NCBI GenBank assembly: GCA_963819785.1
Contig: CAWFXW010000016.1
Span: forward strand, 62,001-126,000
Direction: 5' to 3'
From: Palsa-504 sp963819785
GTDB taxonomy: Bacteria; Actinomycetota; Actinomycetes; Streptosporangiales; Streptosporangiaceae
DNA length: 64,000 nucleotides
The translations under genes were made by a program, and so were the position numbers. The stretch's first letter is position 1. Every line of letters begins with the position of its first letter. This document shows, in pieces, positions 7,490-15,673 of the stretch. A model generated the notes under the pieces. It ran no database searches, had not been told where the DNA came from, and was given only the letters and a program-made list of their open reading frames with translations.

Positions 7490-7669
7490 TTACTGGCGGG
7501 TCGGGCCCGTGGTAGGCATACTGGCCGTGGGCGTACTGGCCGCGGCTACCTCGGCGGTCGCGTCGCCGCCGTTGTCGCGCCGGTCAAGCGCGATCTGCAC
7601 CGCCTTGATCGCGCCTTCCGGGGCGGACCCGGTCGCGGGACGGTCGTTCCAGGGATACATGTCGTACAT
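7490..7669 (-). CDS. Small conserved-looking protein at head of the leuB operon
   Basis: The 59-residue frame starts MYDMYPWNDRPATG and contains SAPEGAIKAVQIALDRRDNGGDA, a pattern that looks like real protein rather than a shadow frame. ATG 7669 is preceded by CAGGAGCACAG, a good ribosome site; the 13 codons before it lack one. It ends 10 bp before leuB. No known domain or leader-like run of Leu/Val/Ile codons is present. Its function is unknown; its position suggests co-transcription with leuB-ilvE. Confidence 0.65.
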   Translation of the reverse strand: MYDMYPWNDRPATGSAPEGAIKAVQIALDRRDNGGDATAEVAAASTPTASMPTTGPTRQ

Positions 7670-7850
7670 CTGTGCTCCTGATCGCGGACAGGGACTTACG
7701 GCCAGCACGCCACCCCGCAGCGGGTGGCCGGCCTGCCCAGGACCAAGGGGCTACTGTGTCCCGCTGCGGCTGGGTACAAGTACCAAGTGCCGCATAGTGC
7801 CTGCTACGCTACCTGACTTCCGCTCGCCGCGGACGGCCCGCAAGACGCCG

Positions 7851-7867
7851 ATCTCATTATTTGAGAC
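7851..7867. promoter_or_regulatory. Shared branched-chain operator, leuB operon copy
   Basis: ATCTCATTATTTGAGAC matches the cimA and ilvB sites with one arm mismatch (A for G) and the same 7-nt spacer; its core TCTCA-TTATT-TGAGA is itself a perfect inverted repeat. It lies about 180 bp upstream of the small ORF that precedes leuB. Confidence 0.55.
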
Positions 7868-7877
7868 AGTAATTTTA

Positions 7878-8013
7878 GATCCTACTTTCATTCGCCAGGA
7901 TGGCAATTTCACGTCCTACTTTCATCCGCCAGGATGGCAATTTCACGTCCTACTTTCATCCGCCAGGATGGCAATTTCACGTCCTACTTTCATCCGCCAG
8001 GATGGCAATTTCA
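7878..8013. repeat. 34-bp tandem direct repeat, four copies
   Basis: Four adjacent 34-bp units start at 7878, 7912, 7946 and 7980. The last three are identical, and the first differs at its first two bases and in TTC versus TCC. The unit contains CCTACTTTCATCCGCCAGGA then TGGCAATTTCA. The block begins 3 nt after the stop codon of the disrupted CHAD gene and ends 10 bp from the leuB operator. A period not divisible by 3 and no spacers argue against coding sequence or CRISPR. Confidence 0.9.
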
Positions 8014-8016
8014 GGC

Positions 8017-8734
8017 CTAGTTCATCCAGCGGCGGTGCTTGCGGCGGGAGGCCTTCCGCCAGACCTGGGCGGCCCGGGTGTCCAGCCGCTCGGCCTGGCG
8101 GAGTTCGTGCTCGTGCAGCAGGCCGTAGGTGAACGCGTTCTCGCCGGCCAGGTACGCGCCGATGCCCAGGTCCCGGGCCTCCTGGCGGGCCAGCACCGCG
8201 TCCTGGTGTTCGCCAAGCACCGACTGGACGCGCTTCATCTGCTTGGTGAACTTCCGGGCCGGCTTGCCCACCGCCGGTATAGCCGTCTCGGCGGCGTAGC
8301 GGGCGCGGCGGGCTGACTTGCGCGCCTGATGCAGGGCGACGTCGCGAGCCGGACCGGATGGGGTGTGCCGGGCGCGGCGGATGCGCCGCTTGGCCTGCCG
8401 GTAGGCGCGCCGAACGGCGGTCCTGCAGATGCTCGGACAGCACCTCGCCGTCGCGGGCCGCCGCAAGTTCGCGTCCTAGCCATTGCAGCTCACCGGCCAG
8501 GTGCTCGCCGTCGGTCAGCTGGCCGAACACCCGCAGGGCGGCGCGCAGCCGACGGGTGGCCACCCGCATCTGGTGCACCGCGTCGTACTCGTCAGTGCGC
8601 ACGCTCGGCTCGAGCGTGGTGAGGGCGCGCGCCTGGATGCGCAGGTAGGCCAGTACCACGTCGCCCGCGGAGGAATCACGCGAGAGCTTGGTCCCGGCGA
8701 TCGCCGCCGGGCGGGTTAGCGTGTTTGCAGTCAT
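8017..8734 (-). pseudogene. CHAD-domain protein, frameshifted and internally deleted
   Basis: The N-terminal frame (from ATG 8734) reads DEYDAVHQMRVATRRLRAAL then ELAAARDGEVLSEHL, the start of a CHAD domain, a histidine-rich helical domain associated with polyphosphate. Near 8420-8440 the similarity moves to another frame (AYRQAKRRIRRA, then DVALHQARKSARRARYAAE and GEHQDAVLARQEARDL), ending at TAG 8017. Besides the frameshift, roughly 50-60 residues normally between these blocks are absent. The second frame has no ribosome site of its own. It is probably a non-functional remnant, with 34-bp repeats immediately 3'. Confidence 0.75.
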
Positions 8735-8770
8735 CGGGACCCGCTACCCCGCCCGGGGCGATGAAACCGG

Positions 8771-9769
8771 CTACTCGTCCTCGGCGAGCCAGGACATCAG
8801 CGGGCGGAGCTTGGCGCCCACCTGCTCGATCTGCTCGTGCTGCTCGGCCTCGCGGCGCTTGAGGAAGTTCGGCTTGCCCGCGTCGAACTCCTCGATCAGC
8901 TCCCGCGCGAACGACCCGTCCTGGATCTCGCCCAGGATGCGGCGCATCTCCTCGCGGGTCTGCTCGTTGATCAGCCGCGGGCCGCGGGTGTAGCCGCCGT
9001 ACTCGGCGGTGTCCGACACCGACCAGTACATCTTCGAGATGCCGCCCTCGTACATGAGGTCCACGATCAGCTTCATCTCGTGCAGGCACTCGAAGTAGGC
9101 GGACTCCGGCTGGTAGCCGGCCTCGACCAGGGTGGCGAAGCCGGCCTTGATCAGCTCGGCCACGCCGCCGCACAGCACGGTCTGCTCGCCGAACAGGTCG
9201 GTCTCGGTCTCCTCGGTGAACGTGCTCTTCAGCGCGCCCGCCCGGGTGCCGCCGATGGCCTTGGCGTAGGAGAGGGTGAGCGGCCAGGCGTTGCCGGTGG
9301 CGTCGCGCTCGACGCAGACCAGCACGGGCGTGCCGCGGCCCTGGGCGAACTGGCGCCGGACCAGGTGACCGGGGGCCTTGGGCGCGACCATGCAGACGTC
9401 CACGCCGGCCGGCGGCTCGATGAGGTCGTACCGGATGTTCAGGCCGTGGGCGAAGAACAGCGCGTCGCCCTCCACCAGGGCCGGGGCGATAGCCTCGCGG
9501 TACAGTTCCCGCTGCAGGTGGTCGGGGATGAGGACCATGATCAGGTCCGCTTCCTCGCAGGCCTCGGCGGGCGTGGTGACCCGCAGGCCATCGTTTTCGG
9601 CCTTCTCCCGGCTCTTGGAGCCTTCCGGCAGGCCGACCCGCACGTCCACGCCGGAGTCGCGGAGCGAGAGCGCGTGCGCGTGCCCCTGGCTGCCGTAGCC
9701 GAGGACGGCGACGTGCTGGCGCTGGATGACGGACAGGTCGGCGCTGTCGTCGTAGAAGATCTCTGCCAC
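8771..9769 (-). CDS. ilvC: Ketol-acid reductoisomerase
   Basis: The 332-residue class I enzyme has the NADPH site VAVLGYGSQGHAHALSLRDSG near residue 22, MVAPKAPGHLVRRQF near 130, TFTEETETDLFGEQ near 183 (Mg-binding acidic residues) and ECLHEMKLIVDLMYEGG near 221. It converts acetolactate and acetohydroxybutyrate to dihydroxy acids for Val/Leu and Ile. It follows ilvN by 80 bp containing a strong GC hairpin, so its transcript level may differ from that of ilvBN. Length and motifs are intact. Confidence 0.97.
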   Translation of the reverse strand: MAEIFYDDSADLSVIQRQHVAVLGYGSQGHAHALSLRDSGVDVRVGLPEGSKSREKAENDGLRVTTPAEACEEADLIMVLIPDHLQRELYREAIAPALVEGDALFFAHGLNIRYDLIEPPAGVDVCMVAPKAPGHLVRRQFAQGRGTPVLVCVERDATGNAWPLTLSYAKAIGGTRAGALKSTFTEETETDLFGEQTVLCGGVAELIKAGFATLVEAGYQPESAYFECLHEMKLIVDLMYEGGISKMYWSVSDTAEYGGYTRGPRLINEQTREEMRRILGEIQDGSFARELIEEFDAGKPNFLKRREAEQHEQIEQVGAKLRPLMSWLAEDE

Positions 9770-9821
9770 TGTGAAATGGGCCTTTCTGTGTTTTAGAGGA
9801 GCTTAGGCGCTGTGCTGGCTC

Positions 9822-9841
9822 GCGGGGGGACTACCCCCCGC
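9822..9841. terminator. GC hairpin between ilvN and ilvC
   Basis: GCGGGGGG-ACTA-CCCCCCGC is a perfect 8-bp stem with a 4-nt loop, 8 nt after the ilvN stop codon. No U-tract follows on the minus strand, so it may be an RNA-processing or attenuating hairpin rather than a full terminator. A similar sequence lies inside the GGDEF-EAL gene near 15255-15292. Confidence 0.5.
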
Positions 9842-9849
9842 ACCCCCCG

Positions 9850-10374
9850 CTAGGCGCTACGTTCGACGGGCCGCAGCGCGCGGTCGGTGATGGAGCGGCC
9901 GCCGCGGCCGATGGCCACCATGCCGGACTGGACGAGTTCCTTGATCCCGAACGGCTCGAGCACCTTGATCAGGGCGTCGAGCTTCTCCCGGTTGCCGGTC
10001 GCCTCGACCGTGACCACGTCGAGCGCCACGTCCACGACCCGGGCGCGGAACAGCTTGACCGTCTCAAGCACCCGTGACCGGCTCTCGGCGTCGGCCCGGA
10101 TCTTGATCAGGATCAGCTCGCGCTGCACGGTGGCGCCCGGCTCAAGCTCGACGATCTTCAGCACGTTGATGAGCTTGTTGAGCTGCTTGGTCACCTGCTC
10201 GAGCGGGTGCTCCTCGCAGTTGACCACGATCGTGATGCGGGAGATCTCCTCGTGCTCGGTCGGCCCGACGGCCAGCGAGTCGATGTTGAAGTTGCGCCGG
10301 GCGAACAGCCCGGCGATCCGGACCAGGACCCCCGGCTTGTTCTCCACCAGCACGGAGAGCGTATGGCAGGTCAT
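9850..10374 (-). CDS. ilvN: Acetolactate synthase small (regulatory) subunit
   Basis: The 174-residue protein has an N-terminal ACT domain (LSVLVENKPGVLVRIAGLFARRNFNIDSL split over residues 5-33) and a C-terminal ALS_ss domain (from about 80; ELILIKIRAD, then VVTVEATGNREKLDALI). It gives valine feedback control to the IlvB catalytic subunit. Its ATG (10372-10374) overlaps the ilvB TGA as ATGA, so translation is coupled. Confidence 0.96.
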   Translation of the reverse strand: MTCHTLSVLVENKPGVLVRIAGLFARRNFNIDSLAVGPTEHEEISRITIVVNCEEHPLEQVTKQLNKLINVLKIVELEPGATVQRELILIKIRADAESRSRVLETVKLFRARVVDVALDVVTVEATGNREKLDALIKVLEPFGIKELVQSGMVAIGRGGRSITDRALRPVERSA

Positions 10375-12395
10375 TCGCTTTGTCCTCCCCAGTCGGGCGC
10401 CAGGCCGCGCGCGAACTTGATGTCGTTGTTGGAGGTGCCGGCCGCGACCATGGGCCAGACCATCGCGTCCTTGTGCACCACGAAGTCCACCACCACCGGC
10501 CGGTCGTCGATGGCCATGGCCCGCTCGATGACCTTGTCCACCTCGCCGGGCTCCTCGCAGCGGATGCCCTCGCAGCCGTACGCCTCGGCCAGCTTGACGA
10601 AGTCGGGGATGCGGGTGCCGGCCAGCTTGCGCGGCTCGGCCGTAGCGTGCAGGTCGGTGTTGGAGTAGCGCTCGTTGTAGAACAGCGTCTGCCACTGCCG
10701 GACCATGCCGAGGCTGCCGTTGTTGATGATCGCGACCTTGACCGGGATGCCCTCCAGGGCACAGGTGGCCAGCTCCTGGTTGGTCATCTGGAAGCACCCG
10801 TCGCCGTCGATGGCCCACACCGTGGCGTCCGGCCGGCCGACCTTGGCGCCCATGGCGGCGGGCACGGCAAAGCCCATGGTGCCCAGGCCGCCGGAGTTGA
10901 CCCAGGTCCCCGGGTGCTCGTAGTCGATGAACTGCGCGGCCCACATCTGGTGCTGACCCACCCCGGCCACGTACACCGCCTCCGGGCCCGCGATCTGCCC
11001 GATCCGCTGGATCACGTACTGCGGTGCCAGCGTGCCGTCGTCCGGCTCGGCGTAACCGAGCGGGTAGGTCGTCCGCCAGGAGTCGAGCTGGGCCTTCCAG
11101 GCGCCGAGGTCGGGCTGGTGGCCCTGCTCATGCTCGGCCCGGACCGCGGCGACCAGGTCGGCGATCACCTCGCGGCAGTCGCCCACGATCGGCACATCGG
11201 CCCTTCTGTTTTTCGAGATCTCGGCCGGGTCGATGTCCGCGTGCACGATCAGCGCCCCGGGCGCGAACGTGTCCAGCTTGCCGGTCACCCGGTCGTCGAA
11301 GCGCGTGCCCAGCGCGATGAGCAGGTCGGCCTGCTGCAGCGCGCCGACCGCGGTCACGCAGCCGTGCATGCCGGGCATGCCCATGTGCAGCGGGTGCCGG
11401 TCGGGGAACGCGCCCCGGCCCATCAGCGTGGTGACCACCGGGATGCCGGTCAGCTCGGCCAGCTCGCGCAGCTGGGCCGACGCCCGCGCCTTGATCACGC
11501 CGCCGCCGACGTACAGCACCGGGCGCCGGGACTCACTGATCAGCCGGGCCGCCTCGCGCACCTGCCGGGCGTGCGGCCGGGTCACCGGATGGTAGCCCGG
11601 CAGGTCGAACGGCACCGGCCAGGCGAAGTCCGTGGTGGCCTGCAACGCGTCTTTGGAGATGTCCACGAGCACCGGCCCGGGCCGGCCGGTGGAGGCCACG
11701 TGGAAGGCCTCGCCGATGGTGCGCGCGATGTCCTCGGGCTTGGTGACCAGGAAGTTGTGCTTGGTGATCGGGATCGTGATCCCGGAGATGTCGGCCTCCT
11801 GGAAGCTGTCGGTGCCGATCAGGCTCGACGGCACCTGCCCGGTGATGGCCACCATCGGAACCGAGTCCATGTAGGCGTCGGCGATCGGCGTGACCAGGTT
11901 CGTCGCGCCCGGTCCGCTGGTCGCCATGCACACGCCGACCCGCCCGGTGGCCTGCGCGTACCCGGTGGCCGCGTGGCCCGCGCCCTGCTCGTGCCGGACC
12001 AGGATGTGCCGGATGATCTTGGAGTCGAGCAGCGGGTCGTAGGCCGGCAGCACGGCGCCGCCCGGGATGCCGAACACCACGTCGGCGCCGACGCGCTCGA
12101 GCGCGTACACCAGCGCCTGCGCGCCGGTGGCCCGCACCCGGCCGGGGCTGGGCACGTGCGCCCGCGGCGTCTCCGCTGATCCATGCTCTGCTGATCGATG
12201 CTGGCCCGGGGCGTGGCCGGCGGGCGCCGGGGTCTGTTCGTGGGAGTGTTCGGCGGCGCGCGCGGCGTCGCGGTGCGGCGAACGGGCGGCCAGGTCCCGC
12301 GGGCTGGGCACGGCGGAGGCCGACGACGACGCGGGGCTTTCCGCCGGGCTCTCCGGACCGGCGGTACCCTTGCGGCCCGTCATCTGCTCGGTCAT
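10371..12395 (-). CDS. ilvB: Acetolactate synthase large (catalytic) subunit
   Basis: The 674-residue ThDP enzyme has the catalytic region GADVVFGIPGGAVLPAYDPL near residue 105 with HEQGAGHAATGYA following, a central domain (VTTLMGRGAFP, then MPGMHG), FAD contacts and the ThDP motif GDGCFQMTNQELATC near 540. It makes acetolactate or acetohydroxybutyrate from pyruvate. About 85 N-terminal residues rich in Ala, Ser, Pro, Glu and His (PAESPASSSASA) precede the domain and are low complexity, longer than usual. ATG 12395 follows CAGGGAGACTTACCG. Upstream lie a leader peptide and terminator, and ilvN overlaps its stop. Confidence 0.97.
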   Translation of the reverse strand: MTEQMTGRKGTAGPESPAESPASSSASAVPSPRDLAARSPHRDAARAAEHSHEQTPAPAGHAPGQHRSAEHGSAETPRAHVPSPGRVRATGAQALVYALERVGADVVFGIPGGAVLPAYDPLLDSKIIRHILVRHEQGAGHAATGYAQATGRVGVCMATSGPGATNLVTPIADAYMDSVPMVAITGQVPSSLIGTDSFQEADISGITIPITKHNFLVTKPEDIARTIGEAFHVASTGRPGPVLVDISKDALQATTDFAWPVPFDLPGYHPVTRPHARQVREAARLISESRRPVLYVGGGVIKARASAQLRELAELTGIPVVTTLMGRGAFPDRHPLHMGMPGMHGCVTAVGALQQADLLIALGTRFDDRVTGKLDTFAPGALIVHADIDPAEISKNRRADVPIVGDCREVIADLVAAVRAEHEQGHQPDLGAWKAQLDSWRTTYPLGYAEPDDGTLAPQYVIQRIGQIAGPEAVYVAGVGQHQMWAAQFIDYEHPGTWVNSGGLGTMGFAVPAAMGAKVGRPDATVWAIDGDGCFQMTNQELATCALEGIPVKVAIINNGSLGMVRQWQTLFYNERYSNTDLHATAEPRKLAGTRIPDFVKLAEAYGCEGIRCEEPGEVDKVIERAMAIDDRPVVVDFVVHKDAMVWPMVAAGTSNNDIKFARGLAPDWGGQSE

Positions 12396-12443
12396 CGGTA
12401 AGTCTCCCTGACTTGCTCTGTTGGCTGAAGGGGCGAGCGACAT

Positions 12444-12478
12444 AAAAAATCCCCTCGTGCCGGACGGCAGTCGAGGGG
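12444..12478 (-). terminator. Intrinsic terminator of the ilvB leader (attenuator)
   Basis: On the minus strand CCCCTCG...CGAGGGG closes a hairpin (12451-12478) followed by ATTTTTTATG. It lies between the leader peptide and ilvB. Upstream, GCGCGCAGG and CCTGCGCGC form an alternative or pause hairpin starting within the leader peptide, as in known actinobacterial ilvB attenuators. Confidence 0.8.
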
Positions 12479-12499
12479 AGCGCGCAGGTACTGGCTTGG

Positions 12500-12547
12500 T
12501 CAGCTGCCTGCGCGCCGGCCAAGTACGAGGATCTGCGAGATCGTCAC
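12500..12547 (-). CDS. ilvB leader peptide
   Basis: The GTG-started 15-codon frame reads VTISQILVLGRRAGS then TGA. It contains Ile, Ile, Leu, Val and Leu codons, resembling the ILVLG core of actinobacterial ilvB leaders. No Shine-Dalgarno is visible; it may be translated from a leaderless transcript. It precedes the GCGCGCAGG/CCTGCGCGC hairpin and the terminator, giving ribosome-mediated attenuation by branched-chain aminoacyl-tRNA supply. Confidence 0.8.
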   Translation of the reverse strand: MTISQILVLGRRAGS

Positions 12548-12599
12548 GCATAACACACTACTGCGCCCGGCGATCGAAACGTCAACCGAACGGCTACTT

Positions 12600-12616
12600 G
12601 TCTCACATTCCGAGAC
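12600..12616. promoter_or_regulatory. Shared branched-chain operator, ilvB copy
   Basis: GTCTCACATTCCGAGAC repeats the GTCTC-N7-GAGAC geometry of the cimA site (also CC at the spacer end), 53 bp upstream of the ilvB leader peptide. It overlaps the stop codon of the upstream GGDEF-EAL gene. Confidence 0.6.
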
Positions 12617-15368
12617 GGGCCGGCTCATTCGGCTCGTGCTCGTTGGGCTCGTCGTCGGCGTCTCCTGACGGCCTGATCTCGGCCGGCCTCAGCCCTGCCG
12701 CCTTCATCTGGGCCTCCACGCCGGTGGCGGCCATCGGCCTGGCCACCAGGAAGCCCTGGCCGTAGTCGCAGCCCATCTCGCGCAGCGCGCTGAGCTCGCG
12801 GGGCTGCTCGATGCCCTCGGCGATGACCCGCAGCCCGAGTTCGCGGCCCACCTGCACCACGGTCCTGGTCAGCAACGTCAGCGTCTCGTCGTGGCCGAGG
12901 CCCGCCACGAACGAGGGGTCGATCTTGATGATGTCCAGCGGCAGCTGGCGCAGGTTGGCCAGCGAGGCGTACCCGATGCCGAAGTCGTCGATGGCCATCC
13001 CCACGCCCATCTGGTGCAGTTCGGCGAGCCGGTCCGCGATCAGCCCGTCCTCCTCGACCAGGATCCGCTCGTTCACCTCCACGGTGAGCGCGGCCGGCGG
13101 CAGGCCGGTCTCGGCCAGGATGTCCGCCACCCGGGCGGTGAAGCCGGGCGCGGTGATCTGACGCGCGGACAGGTTGACCGCGACGCCGATGTCCCATGAG
13201 GCCCTGCGCCAGGCGGCGCCCTGCTCGCAGGCCTGCCGGAGCACCCACTCGCCGAGCGGCACGATCAGGCCCGACTCCTCGGCGGCGCCCAGGAACTCGC
13301 GAGGCGTGACGACCTCGCCGCCGCGCCACCAGCGGACCAGCGCCTCGGCGCCGACCACGCGCGAGGTGGCCAGCTCCACGATCGGCTGGTACTGCAGGGT
13401 GAGCTCGCCGTTGCCGATGGCGCGCTGCAGGTCGGTGACGATCTCGAGCCGCCGGACCACGTCGGCGTGCATGTGCGCGGCGTAGACCTCGGCCCGGTCG
13501 CCACCGGCCTCCTTGGCCCGGGACATGGCCACGTCCGCGTTGCGCAGCACCAGTCCGGTCATGTCCTCGGGGTGTTCGGGGGTGCCGGAATCGTGCCCGG
13601 CCAGCGCCACGCCCGCGCTCGCGGTGAGCGCGATCTGCTGGCCGGCCACCCGGAACGGCTCGGCGGCGATCGCGCCGACCAGCCGCTCGGCGATCTCGGT
13701 AACCTCCGCGGCGCCGCCCGCGTTCTCCAGCAGGACGGCGAACTCGTCGCTACCCCAGCGGGCCACCGTCTCGTGCGCCGGGACCGTGGCGCGCAGCCGC
13801 CGGGCGGCCTGGGCCAGCACCAGGTCGCCGGCCCCGTGCCCTACCGAGTCGTTGACCGCGGTGAAGCGGTCCAGGTCGAGGAAGATCACGCCGACCCGGC
13901 GGGTGGCGGCGGGATCGCGCAGCAGGTCGCGGGCGCGCTCCTCGACCCAGGCGCGGTTCGGCAGGCCGGTCAGCCCGTCGTGGAAGGTCAGGTGCGCGAC
14001 CTGCTGGCGCAGCGCCACCTGGTCGCTGACGTCGCGCGCGGTGACGAGGATCTGCCGCGGCGCGCCCGGGACCTGGTAACGCAGCACGGTCGATTCGACG
14101 TGCCGCCAGGTGCCGTCGGCGGCGCGCACCCGGGCCGGGAACCGCCCGGCCGTCGCGGCCGTCGCGGCCGTCTCGGCCGTCTCGGCTGTGGCACCGGCCT
14201 GGTCCCGCGCCGCGCGGCCGCCGATGGCGAGCCGGGACGCGGTGAGCACGGCGCTCCGGTCCTCGGGGTGCACGAAGTCCAGGAGCCGCCGCCCGGTCAG
14301 GTCCCCCGGCGCGTAGCCGTAGTCCCCCACCGTCAGGCTGGCGTAGCTGATCACGCCCTCCAGATCGCAGACCAGCAGCACGTCGCTGGTCCGGCTGGCC
14401 AGCTCGCGCAGGCTGCGGCTGGACTCCTGCCAGATGCCCAGGATGATCCCGTTCTGGTTGACCAGCATGAACACCCGCACGGCCAGCACCAGCACGCCCG
14501 CTCCGCCCGCCACGACCAGCGCGGCGCCGGACGCGGGGGCGCCAGCCAGGCCGTTGCCGATGACCACGATGGTGGCCAGGGCGGCGGTCAGCGCGGCGAT
14601 GATGGTGGCGGCGGCCGAGCTGGAGGCCCGGCGGGTCCAGTTCACCTCGGCCACCCGCCACGGGGCCGCGCCGAGCAGCAGCGCGGCGACCAGGGCGAGC
14701 AGCTGGGCCGCGACGCCGGGGTGGCCGCCCAGCGCCCGCTGGCCCACGGCCAGGGCGTCCCCGAGCAGGACGGCCAACAGGGCCAGGTAGGGCAGCATGA
14801 CCCGCCGCCAGGCGGTGGTGACCATGGGCAGCAGCGCACCGAGCACGGCCAGGTCGGCCAGCGGGTGGACGAGTGCGAGCAGGAACGTACCCGGCCGCTC
14901 GCCGGACCGGTGGAACTCGGCGCTGAACAGCGTGACCCAGCCGATCACGAGCAGGGCGACGGCCATGACGTAGCCGTCGGCCAGGCCGGGCAGGACCGGG
15001 GCCGCGGCGGTCTCCAGCGGGCTTATCCCCTCGCTCCCCCGGGTGGTCTTGTCCCGCTCGGCGTCCTTTTCCGCCGTGGTCAGCGTGACAATGCCGACCG
15101 CGGCGGTCACCACGCCGAGCAGCGACGGCAGGTCGGCGAGGGTCAGCCCGGATCCGGGGCTGAGCGCGGAGCCGGTCACCTGCTGGATGATGAGCCCGGC
15201 GCAGTACAAGACGGCAGCCCCGGCCAGCCACTGGTAGCCGCGGGCGAACGGGCTGTGCTGGCCCGGGGGGACGACCCCCCCAAGCCCCCCCGCATGGCTC
15301 TGACGGCGGGCGCCGAGCCACAGGCTCACCGCCGCCGCGAGCCACGCCAGCATGCCAAGCACGCTCAT
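12603..15368 (-). CDS. Membrane PAS-GGDEF-EAL cyclic-di-GMP protein
   Basis: This protein of about 921 residues has many N-terminal membrane segments (residues 1-300; LAWLAAAVSLWLG, VMAVALLVIGWVTLF and others), a PAS domain (about 310-440; SDVLLVCDLEGVISYASL), a GGDEF domain (DGLTGLPNRAW, FLDLDRFTAVND, then ARWGSDEFAVL) and an EAL domain (VGAEALVRWW, VNLSARQ, IDDFGIGYASL, DIIKIDPSFV, VIAEGIEQPREL). The signature is GSDEF not GGDEF, so cyclase activity is uncertain; EAL catalytic residues look complete, favouring phosphodiesterase. A short Ala/Thr/Glu repeat from a 9-bp DNA repeat (about 14149-14190) sits in the PAS region. ATG 15368 was chosen at the first membrane segment; the upstream extension is not hydrophobic. 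Confidence 0.88.
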   Translation of the reverse strand: MSVLGMLAWLAAAVSLWLGARRQSHAGGLGGVVPPGQHSPFARGYQWLAGAAVLYCAGLIIQQVTGSALSPGSGLTLADLPSLLGVVTAAVGIVTLTTAEKDAERDKTTRGSEGISPLETAAAPVLPGLADGYVMAVALLVIGWVTLFSAEFHRSGERPGTFLLALVHPLADLAVLGALLPMVTTAWRRVMLPYLALLAVLLGDALAVGQRALGGHPGVAAQLLALVAALLLGAAPWRVAEVNWTRRASSSAAATIIAALTAALATIVVIGNGLAGAPASGAALVVAGGAGVLVLAVRVFMLVNQNGIILGIWQESSRSLRELASRTSDVLLVCDLEGVISYASLTVGDYGYAPGDLTGRRLLDFVHPEDRSAVLTASRLAIGGRAARDQAGATAETAETAATAATAGRFPARVRAADGTWRHVESTVLRYQVPGAPRQILVTARDVSDQVALRQQVAHLTFHDGLTGLPNRAWVEERARDLLRDPAATRRVGVIFLDLDRFTAVNDSVGHGAGDLVLAQAARRLRATVPAHETVARWGSDEFAVLLENAGGAAEVTEIAERLVGAIAAEPFRVAGQQIALTASAGVALAGHDSGTPEHPEDMTGLVLRNADVAMSRAKEAGGDRAEVYAAHMHADVVRRLEIVTDLQRAIGNGELTLQYQPIVELATSRVVGAEALVRWWRGGEVVTPREFLGAAEESGLIVPLGEWVLRQACEQGAAWRRASWDIGVAVNLSARQITAPGFTARVADILAETGLPPAALTVEVNERILVEEDGLIADRLAELHQMGVGMAIDDFGIGYASLANLRQLPLDIIKIDPSFVAGLGHDETLTLLTRTVVQVGRELGLRVIAEGIEQPRELSALREMGCDYGQGFLVARPMAATGVEAQMKAAGLRPAEIRPSGDADDEPNEHEPNEPARLGM

Positions 15369-15673
15369 GCTCGGTACCCCGAGACCATCAGGCGCACCTG
15401 GGCTCCTTCCGTTCGGCCGTGCCGTCTTCAAAAAAGTCAACGCGCGCCAGGCAAGTACAGATAGCTGCGTCACGCTTTTCGTTACCTCGTCGTAACGAAA
15501 TGTCGCCGACGTGGCGCACCACCGAGCGCCGGCGACCACCGGGATCCCAGCCCCCAAGACGGCCTCGCAACCGGTGTGGCGCTCACTCTACGTACCCGAG
15601 ATCACACTTCGGTTGAGGAAGTGCGTACAGCGGGAGACAAACTCCCGCTCGCCGTGGGGCGCCAGGTACGGCG

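Noticed and set aside
7878..8013. Possible CRISPR array
   Set aside because: The repeats are directly adjacent with no spacers between them, and no cas gene is nearby.
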